From the NCBI RefSeq assembly GCF_000283155.1, contig NW_004454181.1:27998794-28062793 (forward strand): DNA of 64,000 nt. Reading direction: 5' to 3'. Below, piece after piece: positions 10,891-20,924 of this stretch; the first letter of the stretch is position 1, and the number at the start of each line of letters is the position of its first letter. Made by a program: the position numbers and the translations under genes. Source of the stretch: Ceratotherium simum simum. Taxonomy: Eukaryota > Chordata > Mammalia > Perissodactyla > Rhinocerotidae. The notes below the pieces were generated by a model. That model made no database searches. It was not told the DNA's origin and worked only from the letters and a program-made list of their open reading frames with translations.

Positions 10891-11409
10891 GACCCTGAAG
10901 CCCCTGGCTCCCAGGGTGATGGCAGATGGATCCTAGGACTGAAGTACTCATAGGAAGAGAGAACGGTTCTGAAGAGAGGTGGAGGTCCTCAAAGGAAGGG
11001 CTTTTGACTGAGGATGGGGGAGCCAGACCGGAGCATCTCTGAAGAGCAGTGAGCTCCTCTAGACCTGGCTATACAGGATGTGGGAGAAGGAGATTTGCTG
11101 TTCACTGCCACACAATCCTCCACTCTCTGGGCCTGTTTACTCCCTGTTGAGTGGACAGGGAGGCCTAGGTGACCTTTCAAGTATCTTGCAGCAGCTGTTG
11201 TCTGAGCTCTTATCAGGCTGGATGAGTTGTGTGCCTCCCTTTCTCCCACAGGCCATTCCCAGCCTCCGCCTCCCTTCTGTCCCCATGGCTCTTCTATCCT
11301 GCCCTGGGACCCCAGCCTCATTTTCTTTATCACTGCTCAGAAGCTGTGTCGCTATGAGCAACTCATGTCACTTCTCACATGAATGGGAAACTGATGCGGT
11401 GATGATACC
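10891..11409. other. Single-copy DNA, no feature seen
   Basis: No recognised repeat or gene. Reading frames of 114 residues (minus) and 159 residues (plus, running into the next L2) lack domains. Confidence 0.4.
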
Positions 11410-11855
11410 ACCGACTCCTTCAGCCTCACCTTGTGCCCCTCTCCACCCTGTGCCACCTGGCCTTCTCTCTCCACCTCAGGCTCACAGAACTCTTTCTTGC
11501 CTAGAATTTTTTGCCTCTTTCTTCCCTCTCACCCCCTGCCCACTTTTGCCTTGCTAATTCTTCCCTGTCTTTCAAATCCAAGCTTAAGCATGATCTCGTC
11601 AGAGAAGCCTAACTGGAGAGGGTCCATCACTGGTTATATTTTATATTAACACTCTGTATATTTCCTTCCTAACGCTCGTCCCAGCGATATTTCACTCAGT
11701 TTTGTGTGATTACTGAATGCCCCACCTCCCTCTAAGATATAAGCAGGGAGAGGGGTATATCTGACATGCTCATTGCTATATTCTTTCGCCAGGCACTGTC
11801 CTGGGCATATATTAGGCACTGGGTGATTAGTTGTTGAATGGATAAATGACTACCT
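11410..11855 (+). repeat. L2 LINE 3' end
   Basis: Sense L2 with 'ttttgccttgctaattctt', 'tttcaaatccaagcttaagc', 'cgtcagagaagcctaactgg' and the tail 'gccaggcactgtcctgggca' to 'gttgttgaatggataaatga'. Confidence 0.8.
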
Positions 11856-11962
11856 TCATGGATTTAGTACATTTCACACATATGTAAGTTATTATTATAC
11901 TCAAGCTAGGCCTGTAAACTTAAGCTCGGTTTTTCAACATGACAAACTATTGTGACATATCC

Positions 11963-11981
11963 TGGCCACTAGAGGGCAATA
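11963..11981 (+). promoter_or_regulatory. CTCF-like motif, forward
   Basis: The core ccactagagggca fits the CTCF core (CCASYAGRKGGCR) at every position, and the flanking 'tgg' also fits the longer motif. CTCF is the zinc-finger insulator protein that anchors chromatin loops. It lies outside recognised repeats. Binding is not shown by sequence alone. Confidence 0.5.
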
Positions 11982-12094
11982 TGAAACCATAAAGCTGGGC
12001 GGCCTGAGGGACCCCAGCCCCTTTTTGAGAAGTGGAAGAATAATGTCACTTTCTATCCTAGACTTATCAAATAGAATTTAAAAATATAGAGATT

Positions 12095-12230
12095 GTTATG
12101 AGTTGGAAGGCTTGCCAGAGCCTGTTTGGTCCAATCCTGGACACTGAGGCCTGAGGGAAAGTGAGTTCCCTGTGCCTTCACTGGCCCCATGGCACAGACT
12201 AGCTCCTAGCCGTGGACAAATCCCTCTCTT
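12095..12230 (-). repeat. MIR3-like fragment
   Basis: The 'gtttggtccaatcctggaca' and 'ctgaggcctgagggaaagtg' blocks match the antisense MIR3 pattern. Diverged. Confidence 0.45.
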
Positions 12231-12282
12231 TTTCAATGTTCCTATTTCCTATTGTGTAGGAGAGACCATTGGAACTTCTGTC

Positions 12283-12560
12283 TGTCCATCCATCCAATAA
12301 ATATTTATTGATTTTCTACTATGTGCTGGGCACTATGTTAGGTACCAGACATTTGGGTGTACAAAACAGGTGCCTGTCTCTTGGAGTCTGCTGTCTAGTT
12401 GGGAAGACAAACATCGAGAAATAATATATAGTTACCGACTGTGATGCGTGCAAAGGAGAAAGGCTGATCTTGGAGACAGAATATAACAGAGGCACCTGAT
12501 TCTTTCTCGAGCTCACTCTTGGAAGGAGGGCCATTTAGCAGAGACCAGGGGGCTGAGCAG
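12283..12560 (-). repeat. L2 LINE, antisense 3' end
   Basis: It starts 'ccatccatccaataaatatt', then 'tatgtgctgggcactatgtt', and runs through the 'gggaagacaaacatcgagaa' block of antisense L2. Confidence 0.8.
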
Positions 12561-12579
12561 CCACTGGCAGAGGGATCAG

Positions 12580-12680
12580 AAGACTAGGCCTTCTGGTGCC
12601 CATAGGGGCTGCCAGGTGCTGTTGGGCAAGTCCTTTCCCCTCTTTGTCTTCTATTCCCCCATCAGTATCACTGTACAAGC
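12580..12680 (+). repeat. MIR-family fragment
   Basis: A 'gttgggcaagtcctttcccc' block followed by a degenerate 'cagtttccccatctg' equivalent. Short and diverged. Confidence 0.5.
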
Positions 12681-12904
12681 ATTTCATGCCTGAGCTTTTG
12701 AATAGGAGGGGCTTGTAGCTTAGATATCTGGGTGCTCAATGCAGGGTTCACAGTCACAGGAGCCTGGGGTCCAGTTAGATGAAAAGCGGCATCTGCCTTG
12801 ATGGTGTCACTGAGCAGTGGGCCAGGGGCTGAATCTCCAAGCTTCGCAAGCTCTGAGGCAGCTTTGTTCAGCATAAGAGGACTTGCACAGGGCCTCCCTG
12901 TGTG

Positions 12905-13072
12905 GCTCAGACTGCCTGCTTCCGATCACCTGGGGAGCTGGTTAAGTATACAGATTCCTGGGCCCCACCTTGAGAGATAATGATAAGGTAGGTCTGGAGG
13001 AGGACCCGGGAATCTGCATGTTCATGAGCTCTCCGATGATTCTGATGCACATTAAGTTCTGGGAATCGTTAC
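12905..13072 (+). mobile_element. MER5A hAT-Charlie element
   Basis: Near-complete MER5A: 'gatcacctggggagctggtt', 'agattcctgggccccacc', 'aatctgcatgttcatgagct' and 'gattctgatgcacattaag'. It is non-autonomous and non-coding. Confidence 0.8.
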
Positions 13073-13079
13073 TCTTGGA

Positions 13080-14399
13080 TCTTTCTATAGAAAGGCTGTA
13101 TGACACTTAGGCTTCAAATTGTCCTTGATTTATGCTCTATTATGTGTGTTCCCGAAAAGCTGTGGCTAAACTGAATTTTTGTAATTCAGATTATACCCTC
13201 AATACAAATAGGAATCTCACTTTAAAGAGTCAACCATTCGTAATGTGAATTTTCACTCCGATGGAGCTCTTTCTTAATTTTCCTAAATGAGGGTCATGCC
13301 TATTTATATTTGGTGACTAATTAATTAAATAATTAATTCAAAACACCTAGAATTCAGCTTTGTGGAGGATGGGCAGTCTTAATTTCCAGCGAGTGGAGAG
13401 ATGGGCAAGATTTGTGGCAGGAGGCACAAAGAATTAAATTTCAAAGCCCAGAGTTAAGCTCCTCCAGGTTAAAGCATTTATTTATTGTCGGATTTATAAT
13501 CACTGCCCACCTGGGACAGGTGAGCCCTGACCCAGTGTCCCCTGAATGCAGCCAAAAACCTGATGCCCTTGAATTTGCTATTGTTGAGGAGGCTACCGTT
13601 CCATGGCTCCTGCCCAGGACAACCATCTGGGGGGTTAGGGGATGCTCCGATCCCCCTCATTCTGGGCTGAAAAAGGGCTCAAGCAGAGATGTCTTGCATC
13701 ATGCAAATGTCTTGCCTATTGACAAGGAATATTTCAATCAGAACACTTATCTCCTTGGCCTGTAGCTCCAGCCCCTGGCTTGTCCATCATTTTCCCATTC
13801 CTGGGGCAGTGGCAGCAGGTGGCTAGGCTGGCCTGAAGCAGCATCGAGGGCAGTGGTCCTCAGAGCTGTGGCCACCCTCATGTGGCTGCCTCATCGGAGA
13901 GATTGTGAGCAGAGAGGACTAACAAGAGACTCTGAGCCATTCAGCCTCTGCCTGTCCCAGGATGGCCTGAGATCTCTGGGGAAGAGACAGGGAGGTGATG
14001 AGGACCAAAGACAATGTAAACAAGCACAAAGGTGACTGGTCTGTTTATGCTGGTGGCTACTTCAGGTCATGGCAAATCAGCAGCCCGGGCTATTGGATCA
14101 GAGAGGACAATCAGTTGGATTTAGGACCCAAAGACTCCTATAATTTGCATTGATGGAAAAGGGGGGAATTATCATCTGGAGGGGCTGGAAGATGAAATGG
14201 AAACAGCGGGAACGGGAGATCCGCATTAATGCACTCATGGAAGGGAAGAAGGGAACAGAGGTTGTTTCAAATGCTAGAGAGAGACATCGCTTTTAATCAT
14301 ACTTCTTCATTTGTGCACGTGGGTTTGTGGACATGCACATTTCATGCCTACTTTATATGTGTAGACGAGTATTGTCCATTGTCTCTTCTTGGGTTCCCC
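13080..14399. other. Single-copy DNA with homeodomain-type AT cluster
   Basis: No gene or repeat recognised. 13100-13350 is AT-rich and has several TAAT sites, densest at 13317-13339. Frames up to 117 residues show no domain. Confidence 0.45.
13317..13339. promoter_or_regulatory. Clustered TAAT/ATTA near-palindrome
   Basis: The segment contains aattaattaaataattaatt, which gives several overlapping homeodomain core sites in both orientations. It may equally be a simple AT-rich tract. Confidence 0.25.
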
Positions 14400-14530
14400 A
14401 CCAGAGCTATGAGGCAAGCTGGTCATTTCCATATTACCAGTGAGGAGACTGAGGCCCAGAGACAGCTACTTAGCGGCATGGCCAGGAGAAAGCCTGGGTC
14501 TGCAAACTCTACGCCTAATGCCATCCCGTT
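14400..14530 (-). repeat. MIR SINE fragment
   Basis: Antisense MIR: 'ccatattaccagtgaggaga', 'ctgaggcccagagacagcta', 'ttagcggcatggccaggag'. Confidence 0.7.
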
Positions 14531-14628
14531 AGTAAGTTTTCCAAGGTTAGCATTACCCAGGTGACACTTTGTGTAGGGAGCAATTGTGTAACAAAGATGA
14601 AATTGACCCACCATCTCGGATGCTCTCT

Positions 14629-15025
14629 CCTTTTTTCCCGGTAACTTTATTGAGATCATAATGGTTTATAACATTGTGTAATTTTGGGTGTACATTATTG
14701 TTTATCATTTTCTGAGTAGACTTCATCATGGTCACCCCAGGTAGTCTAATTATTATCCATCATAGTACATATGTGTCCCTTTACCCCTTTTACCCACCCC
14801 CACCCCCTTCCCTTTTGGTAACCACCAATCTGTTCTCTTTATCTGTGTATTTGTTATATTCCACATATGAGTGAAATCATGCAGTGTTTTCTTTCTCTCT
14901 CTGGCTTATTTCACCTAACATCATACCCTCAAGGTCCATCGATGTTGTTGCAAATGGGACGATTTTGTCTTTTTTTATGGCTGAGTAGTATTCCGTTGTA
15001 TATATACACCACATCTTCTTTATCA
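14629..15025 (-). mobile_element. L1 LINE 3' end, 5'-truncated
   Basis: The minus strand reads the C-terminus of L1 ORF2 (the 'TTEYYSAIKKDKIVPFATT' region at about 14900-15020), then the 3' UTR with a G-rich tract (14783-14812, C-rich on plus), then a short A tail (poly-T at the left edge). A 10-bp target-site duplication gatgctctct flanks it at 14619-14628 and 15026-15035. A dead truncated insertion of moderate age. Confidence 0.9.
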
Positions 15026-15035
15026 GATGCTCTCT

Positions 15036-15394
15036 TCTTGAGGCCCCACTGTGGAACTCCATTTAGAAGCCACCAGGTTCACTGGTGCTTTGTGGCATGG
15101 ACCACCCGGAGCCACTGTTGCTCCTTGGCAGGGAGAGGGGTGCTGATTTCTGCAACAGATGAAGGCTGTGCTCAGAGTACTTTAATCTAGTGATGTGCAC
15201 AGGATGGTAAAGATAGGAAGGGGGAGACTCAAAAGGAAGTTGACAGTTGCGAAAGAGATAAGGCAAGCGGTGCACGTATCTGATCAGGAATCACATTCAG
15301 TTGGTCATGAACGAGCCACAGAGCCTGTGGTGGGGAGTGGGTGGTCAGCTCCAGGCCTGGAGGAGCAGTGACCATGGTGCCAGGTCAGGAACCC
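15036..15394. other. Single-copy DNA, no feature seen
   Basis: No repeat, domain or RNA gene recognised. Confidence 0.45.
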
Positions 15395-15632
15395 CTTGCC
15401 ATTGGGGATGAGAGCATGGGCCCTGGCGTCAGACAGACTCCAGTTCGAGTCCCTGCTGTTCCACTTTCTGGTTGTGTCCTTGGACAAGACACATAATCTC
15501 CCTGATCCTCAATTTCTTCATCTGTACAATGGGAATAATAACGGTTGCGAGGATTAAATGCCATCATGCTTAACAAGCACTGGATACAATATAACCACTC
15601 AGTAAACACCAGGTGTGGTCATCATCATTATA
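15395..15632 (+). repeat. MIR SINE, near full length
   Basis: Sense MIR: 'gagcatgggccctggcgtca', 'tccagttcgagtccctgctg', 'caatttcttcatctgtacaa', 'gaggattaaatgccatcatg' and 'ccactcagtaaacaccagg'. Confidence 0.9.
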
Positions 15633-15799
15633 TTGAATAACGTCAATGGAGTGAATTATATTGAAGAACGTGAATTATACTGAGTGACATAAACGTGCTG
15701 CCGTCCCCTGCAGTTGACGAACTCTCCCCTTGTCATCTTAAGTCTCTTCTGCCTTTCTCACCTGAATTACTTTTAACATTTCTTTTCAGAGTCCATTCA

Positions 15800-15940
15800 C
15801 TGAAGAAAAATTAACCTCATTGTGTGGATAAAGAATCTTGGAGATGTGAAGTAAACTGTTAGGTAAGGTGACCAAGCTCATACATGCTGCAGTGCCGGCA
15901 CTGTCACTCGAACCTGGGGTCGCCCGGCACTACAGCCAAT
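15800..15940 (-). repeat. MIR SINE fragment, diverged
   Basis: A degenerate antisense MIR: 'aggtgaccaagctcatacat' for the usual 'aggtcacacagctagta', and 'cactcgaacctggggtcgcc' for the B-box end. Confidence 0.5.
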
Positions 15941-16404
15941 GAGCTCAGCCACTGCCCTTTAGCAGGGAAGACAGACTTCCCTGTGATGACACAAAAGCAC
16001 AGTAAACGCCGGACAGGGATGTGCAGAGAGAACCAGCCTCATGGAGGGGATCAGGAAGGCTCCCCTGAGCATTTAGCAATCCTGCAAGGGACCAAGGATT
16101 TTCATGGGCAGAATGATGGAGCTGGAGGCCAGCGTTTCCCAAGACACTAGGAGGAATGCTTTTAGGGGTCTGGCATGAGAGAATCTTTTAAAATCTTAAT
16201 AATCATGTATCCATTATAAATTATTAATGCAAGAGTCTCTCTTTTTACATTTACGAGGTGATAGAGAATTTCCTTTTTAAAGATATAAATACACATAAGA
16301 GAACAGTGTGAGGTAAATGGTAGCAGCTGTGTGCATATGTACCAGAAAAATCGTGACCCCAGTAAGCTAATGCGTGAAGTTTGGGAAACTGGTTTTGTAC
16401 CACT
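15941..16404. other. Single-copy DNA, no feature seen
   Basis: No recognised family or gene. Confidence 0.4.
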
Positions 16405-16495
16405 TGGTTTTTTTACAGAAGAGAAAGCTGAGACTCAGAGTTACTAAATGACTTGCTCAGTGTCACAAAGTGAGTTGGTGACCAAGTTTAGTCAT
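16405..16495 (-). repeat. MIR SINE fragment
   Basis: Antisense MIR core: 'tttacagaagagaaagctga' and 'atgacttgctcagtgtcaca'. Confidence 0.7.
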
Positions 16496-16499
16496 GTGA

Positions 16500-17037
16500 A
16501 AATACATTTCATTTCCCCCCAATCCTAAGATATGACTTTTAACAGGAAGAGTGATACATCAAGTGTGAGTTCCAGGACACGTTTGACAAACGATGCTCCG
16601 TTCTGCTGGCAGCCCGATTCTCTGATTAGAATCTTGCTGATGCTTTCCCTGTTATTTCCAGTTAGTTTCTCTTTCCAGCCTTCATCTGTCTCCCAGATCC
16701 TGCACCTCGGCTTTAGAGGGAGGATTTGTGACTGAATCACTTTGATCTCCTGGCACTTGAATCTTTAGGTTAAGTTCTGACTGTCAGCTGACCTTACCTG
16801 GTGATGGGAGGGACAGACACTGGATTTCATGTCCAGATGGGACTGGAGCCCAGCTCGGCCTCTACCTCGTGTGTAGAGTCACACATGTAGATGTGTGTGA
16901 CAGTTACAGGCTGTATTCTTCATTAGGAGCCGGACTTCTAGAAGAATTCAGGCAGTTTGCACTCTTTGCCTCTAATACAGACCGCCCCCCCCAGCTTTTA
17001 TCTGCTCATCTGATTATAGTCATTATTATATATATCT
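16500..17037. other. Single-copy DNA, no feature seen
   Basis: No gene. A short MIR-like 'gactggagcccagctcggcc' occurs near 16840. Confidence 0.4.
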
Positions 17038-17698
17038 CTGGTAGTCAGGCTTCCCAGAGAAAGAACCAAGAGAATGTGTGGATAATAAATGTATATATAT
17101 GTATATGTATATTGTAATGTATATATAACATAATATAGATATATGTGCATATATAATATGTAATATAAAATATGCATACATAATATGTAATATATGTAAT
17201 ATACATGTGTTATGTAATATATAATAATATATATGCAATATGTGTGCATACATATATGATGTGTGTAGTACATATGTATATAGAGGATGTGTATATATAT
17301 TTAGAGAGAGGAAATGTATGGAGAGAGACAGAAAGAGAGACATTTATTTTAAGGAATTGGCTCATGTGATTGGGTAGATTGCTAAGTCCAAAATTTGCCG
17401 AGTAGGCCAAAAGGATGAAGACCCAGGGAAGAGTTGATGTTGCAGCTTGAGTCCGAAGGCAGTCTGGAGACAGAATTCTCTCTTCCTTTGGGGAGGTCAG
17501 TCTTTTTCTATTAAGGCCTTCAACGGATTGGATGAGGCCCACCCACATTATGGATGGTAATCTGCTTTATTCAAAGTCTATTGATTTAAATGTTAATCTA
17601 ATCTAGAAAATACCTTCACGGCAATATCCAGATGTGTTTGACCAAATATCTGGGTACTATGACCTTGTCAAGTTGACATATAAAATTAACCATCACAA
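17038..17698 (-). mobile_element. Old retroelement containing an AT-microsatellite
   Basis: Read on the minus strand it starts 'tgtgatggttaattttat', has 'gatgaggcccacccacatt' (plus-strand spelling) in the middle, and ends at 'ttcccagagaaagaaccaag' (plus). This is a very common mammalian interspersed element whose family name I cannot give with certainty. An (AT/GT)n expansion occupies its right (minus-strand 3') part. No coding potential. Confidence 0.6.
17085..17285. repeat. (TATATG)n-type microsatellite
   Basis: About 200 bases of alternating TA, TG and CA steps. It yields Tyr/Ile/His-rich pseudo-frames on the minus strand. It sits inside the preceding retroelement at the position where consensus copies have a short TA run. 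Confidence 0.9.
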
Positions 17699-17727
17699 TA
17701 TATAAACATATAATATGTAGAATAACA

Positions 17728-17790
17728 TAGACTAATATTTACTGATCATTTATTATGGGCCAGGCAACATTATCTCACTGAATAATTCCT
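17728..17790 (-). repeat. MIR fragment
   Basis: Antisense MIR start: 'tttactgatcatttattatg', 'ggccaggcaacattatctca'. Confidence 0.55.
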
Positions 17791-17854
17791 AATAATGATT
17801 ATAGCACAATAGCTGACATGTAGATAGAACTAAATGGTGGTTTCAAATGCAGAA

Positions 17855-18190
17855 GGCAGTTCAGAGCAGAGGTAAAGAAGGGGAATTTGGCATCAGGCAG
17901 AGACCTGAGTTCAAGTTCTAGTGCTGCCAATATCTAACTTGGGCAAATTACTTAATCTTTCCAAGTGTCTTTTTCCTCATCTGTGAAACAGAATTAAAAA
18001 TAGTACTTACCTCATCAGCATAGCAGGAGCTTGATAAATATTTATGGACAAAATGAATGTTGAAGGAACCTCAGGGGTGTTACGAGAATTAAGGGAGATA
18101 ATTTATCTAAAGCCTCTCACACAGTTCCCAGCACGTGATGAGAGCACAGTGAATTTAGCTGCCTTGTATTAGGATTATTTTTCCTCTTGA
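17855..18190 (+). repeat. MIR SINE split by an L2-like tail
   Basis: A sense MIR runs from 17855 to about 18022 ('cagagacctgagttcaagtt', 'cctcatctgtgaaacagaat'). It is interrupted by an L2-like tail ('gagcttgataaatatttat', 'gacaaaatgaatg', about 18023-18062) and resumes with 'ggtgttacgagaattaagg' to 'cccagcacgtgatgagagca'. Confidence 0.65.
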
Positions 18191-18744
18191 CATCTGCACA
18201 CACAGAGTTGTGGCTGGCAGCTGTTGGGATCCACCTAACAGGACTCGGTGAGGTGTGGCTTCCAGGAAGGTCTTGCCTCTAAAGGCCAGGAGAGAAGAGA
18301 CATCTCCCTCGCCCGACTCAGAGGCTGGTTTCTCTTACTTCCTTGGCATCGTCCTCGGGGCAACCAGTTCTCCGCTGCTCCCAGAACTCCTTTCTGGGAG
18401 CTCTGGCCGTGACTGGGCTTGGCACGGAGCGTTCTCTGAAGAACCAGGTAATGTGGTCTGGAGCGGGTGAGCTTCCCACATCTCTGCCAGCAGACTCTGC
18501 TCCTCGTTTGCAGCCTGCCATCAACTCTGCCACACAAAGCTCGATTTACTGCTGCTCAAGGGAAAATAGCTGCCTTCTCCTCCTAAGGGCTCCAACCTCC
18601 CTACAGACACTCTATTGATTAGGCTAATCATTTCCATTTATTCTAAAATATTTGGCACTATTTATACTTGGTGTAAAAGGGTATCAGGAATACCACAAAC
18701 CAGCACTGTGTTAATTAATTAATTCATCATTTAATAAAATATTG
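18191..18744. other. Single-copy DNA, no gene supported
   Basis: 18255-18470 is open on the plus strand for 71 codons, and a good donor-like 'ccaggtaatg' lies inside that frame near 18447. No conserved domain is visible and no matching acceptor stands out. A TTAATTAATTAATT run lies at 18711-18724. Confidence 0.35.
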
Positions 18745-18985
18745 TAGCATATTGAAGGATGGAGTCCCAGCTCTGATACTTACCAGGCTTGTGACCTTGG
18801 TCAAGTTTCTTAATCTCTCTTATGCCTCAGTTTCTTCATCTGTAAAATGAGGACAACATTAATGCCCACTCAAAAAGGTTATTAAGACGTTTGAATGAGT
18901 TAACATATGTAAAGCATATAAAAACACGCCCGGCACATAGTAAGTGCTGAATAAATAGTAGGTATTACTATTATTGTTATTACTA
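18745..18985 (+). repeat. MIR SINE, near full length
   Basis: Sense MIR: 'gtcccagctctgatacttac', 'gcctcagtttcttcatctgt', 'aaaatgaggacaacattaat' and 'ccggcacatagtaagtgctg'. It is one of the better preserved copies in the window. Confidence 0.92.
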
Positions 18986-18989
18986 CCCC

Positions 18990-19405
18990 TACTTCTACTT
19001 CCACTTTGTGCAGGAGCTCTATGAAGTGTTGGGGAAACAGCAGTGAACACAACACATTCTGTCCCTGCCTTTGTGACGTGTACATACTTGTGAGCAGAGG
19101 AGAAAAATAATAAACAGGTAAAATGTAAAAAACCCACAGATGTGATTGCAAATTGGGACGAGTGTTCTGCAGAAGACAAGCAGGATGCTTTCACACATGG
19201 TGGGCTGGGGAAATTACTTAGAGGGGTAGGTCATGGAAGGTGTCCCTGAGCTGCTAATATTCAGGCTGAACTCTGAAGCACGAGGAGAGGGAAGAAAGGC
19301 ATAGTAAGAATAAGGAGCAGCATATATGAAAACCTTGAGGCAGAAAGAACTTGGCACGTTCATGAGAATGGGAAAGGCCAACGTGGCCAGAGTGGAAAGA
19401 AGAGA
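18990..19405 (-). repeat. L2 LINE, antisense 3' region
   Basis: Antisense L2: 'ggggaaacagcagtgaacac', 'ggaaggtgtccctgagctgc', 'aaaaccttgaggcagaaaga', 'gaaaggccaacgtggccaga'. Confidence 0.82.
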
Positions 19406-19409
19406 AAAC

Positions 19410-19520
19410 AGTGGCAGCTACACTCACAAAGCTCTCATCCTGTGCCAGACGCTCTTCTAGGCGCTTTATGTGTGTTTACTCATCCAGTCCCCACGCCCAC
19501 GCTAGGAGGAGGCACGGCCC
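19410..19520 (-). repeat. MIR SINE fragment
   Basis: Antisense MIR: 'tcatcctgtgccagacgctc', 'ttctaggcgctttatgtgtg', 'ccacgcccacgctaggagga'. Confidence 0.7.
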
Positions 19521-19639
19521 AGCCGGATGGGGCCTGGTCCAGACTATCCACACATCTTTCTTAGCTTCACGCGGCCTGCAGCATCATTAAAGCTCCAACT
19601 CTTAGCTTGGCATTTCAGATGCTGCAAAATATAGTTTCA

Positions 19640-19935
19640 ACATAACTTTCCAGTTTTATTTCCCTTTTTCATTTTGCTGTTCACCTTAAAATTAATTTTT
19701 GCTTATGTGAGTAGTACCTGAATATATTTTCCTTGTGAAAACTTAAAACAATACAGGTCAATTTAAAGTTCTTTTTCGCCACTGTGCCCCCTTCCCCATC
19801 TCTGTCTCAGGTGCCCCCCCAGAGGTAATACTGCAGTCAATTTGCTGTGAATTCTTCCAGACATTTCTAAAATCTATAGATTTATGGATACATCTAAGGA
19901 GTGTATAAAACTAGAGAAAATATATAGAATAATTC
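19640..19935 (-). mobile_element. Probable old L1M fragment
   Basis: Blocks such as 'ccccagaggtaatactgcag' and 'gaattcttccagacatttct' recall the antisense 3' region of ancient L1M elements. The match is weak. Confidence 0.4.
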
Positions 19936-19940
19936 TGTGT

Positions 19941-20183
19941 TTTTTTTTTTGTGAGGAAGATTAGCACTGAGCTAACATCCGTTGCCAATCCTTCTCTTTT
20001 TGCCGAGGAAGATTAGCCCTGGGCTACCATCCACGCCCATCCTCCTCCACTTTACATGGGACGCCGCCCCAGCACGGCCTGACAAGCTGTGCATCCGTCT
20101 GCACCTGGGATCTGAACCTGCGAACCCCGGGCCGCCACAGCAGAGAGCAGGATCTTAACTGCTACGCCACTGGGCTGGCCCCC
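19941..20183 (-). mobile_element. ERE-type equine SINE
   Basis: A tRNA-derived SINE on the minus strand. The head is at the right ('ggctggcccc' on plus), the pol III B-box region is 'gaacctgcgaaccccgggc' on plus, followed by the two-fold 'gaggaagattagc' tail repeat and a poly-T (A tail) at the left. Imperfect target-site duplications attctgtgttttttttt (19932) and attttgtgttttttttt (20184) flank it. Diagnostic of perissodactyls. Confidence 0.93.
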
Positions 20184-20199
20184 ATTTTGTGTTTTTTTT

Positions 20200-20924
20200 T
20201 AATAAACACACATCACTTCCTCCATGATCCATTGGCCAGAACCATCACAAGTCTCCACCCAACTCGAGGAATTTTCCATGGGGGGGGGTGGGGGTGGGAA
20301 ATGCTGGGATTGTAATCTTCCCATGTGCCTGGAAAGAGAAGAGGCCTGAAAAGGGTGAGCACTAGAAGTTTCTACCACAGATGGTGATAAAAAGTTTCAT
20401 TTAAAAAATAAATTTCTTGGAGGAAAAAGTAGAGTCATTTAAAGAAAAAACTAGTGTAAAGACTGGTATGGAAGGCATATACTTATGGCAAAAACTGAGA
20501 AGGTGGTATGAGAATGAACACTGCAGCCTGAAAGGTCTGTCATCCTGTGCTTCTACTGAACTGTCATTTAGTGACAAATGCTATAGGCATCTTCTAGCAG
20601 AGATCTCCAAGCCCGCTGCGGCTGCCACGTCCCTGCATGGCAGCTTTCCAGGAGGGCCAGCCTGGAGGGATGCTGGCCTCAGGTCCCCTCCCCTCTCTGC
20701 TCAGAAACCTCAGCTTCCCATCCCCCTCCCTGCCGTCCCCATCCAGTTGTCCGTCTTAAGCCTCCTCCTCTCCCTCAAAATGCCTGGAGAACTTGGCCCC
20801 AGGTAATAGCCTCTTATTAGTCATCAGAAGCCTCCACACCTAGTCCCCTAGTCCCCTTCAGCTTCCGAAAATATGATATGGGACCACGCTTTGGACTGAA
20901 GAGGCTTGTGTGTTGTTTTGGCAG
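20200..20924. other. Single-copy DNA with G-rich tract
   Basis: It contains the G-run cluster at 20280-20308 and a 129-residue plus-strand frame (20417-20806) without a recognised domain. No gene is supported. Confidence 0.4.
20280..20308 (+). other. Predicted G-quadruplex
   Basis: Nine G, then T, five G, T, three G, a 7-base spacer, and three G. Four or more G-runs with loops of 1, 1 and 7 bases satisfy the usual G4 rule. Confidence 0.6.

Noticed and set aside
11078..11557. 159-codon frame on plus
   Set aside because: It reads into the sense L2 at 11410, with no domain and low-complexity Pro/Ser/Leu composition.
14877..15062. Short conserved-looking frame on minus
   Set aside because: It is the C-terminal remnant of L1 ORF2, not a host gene.
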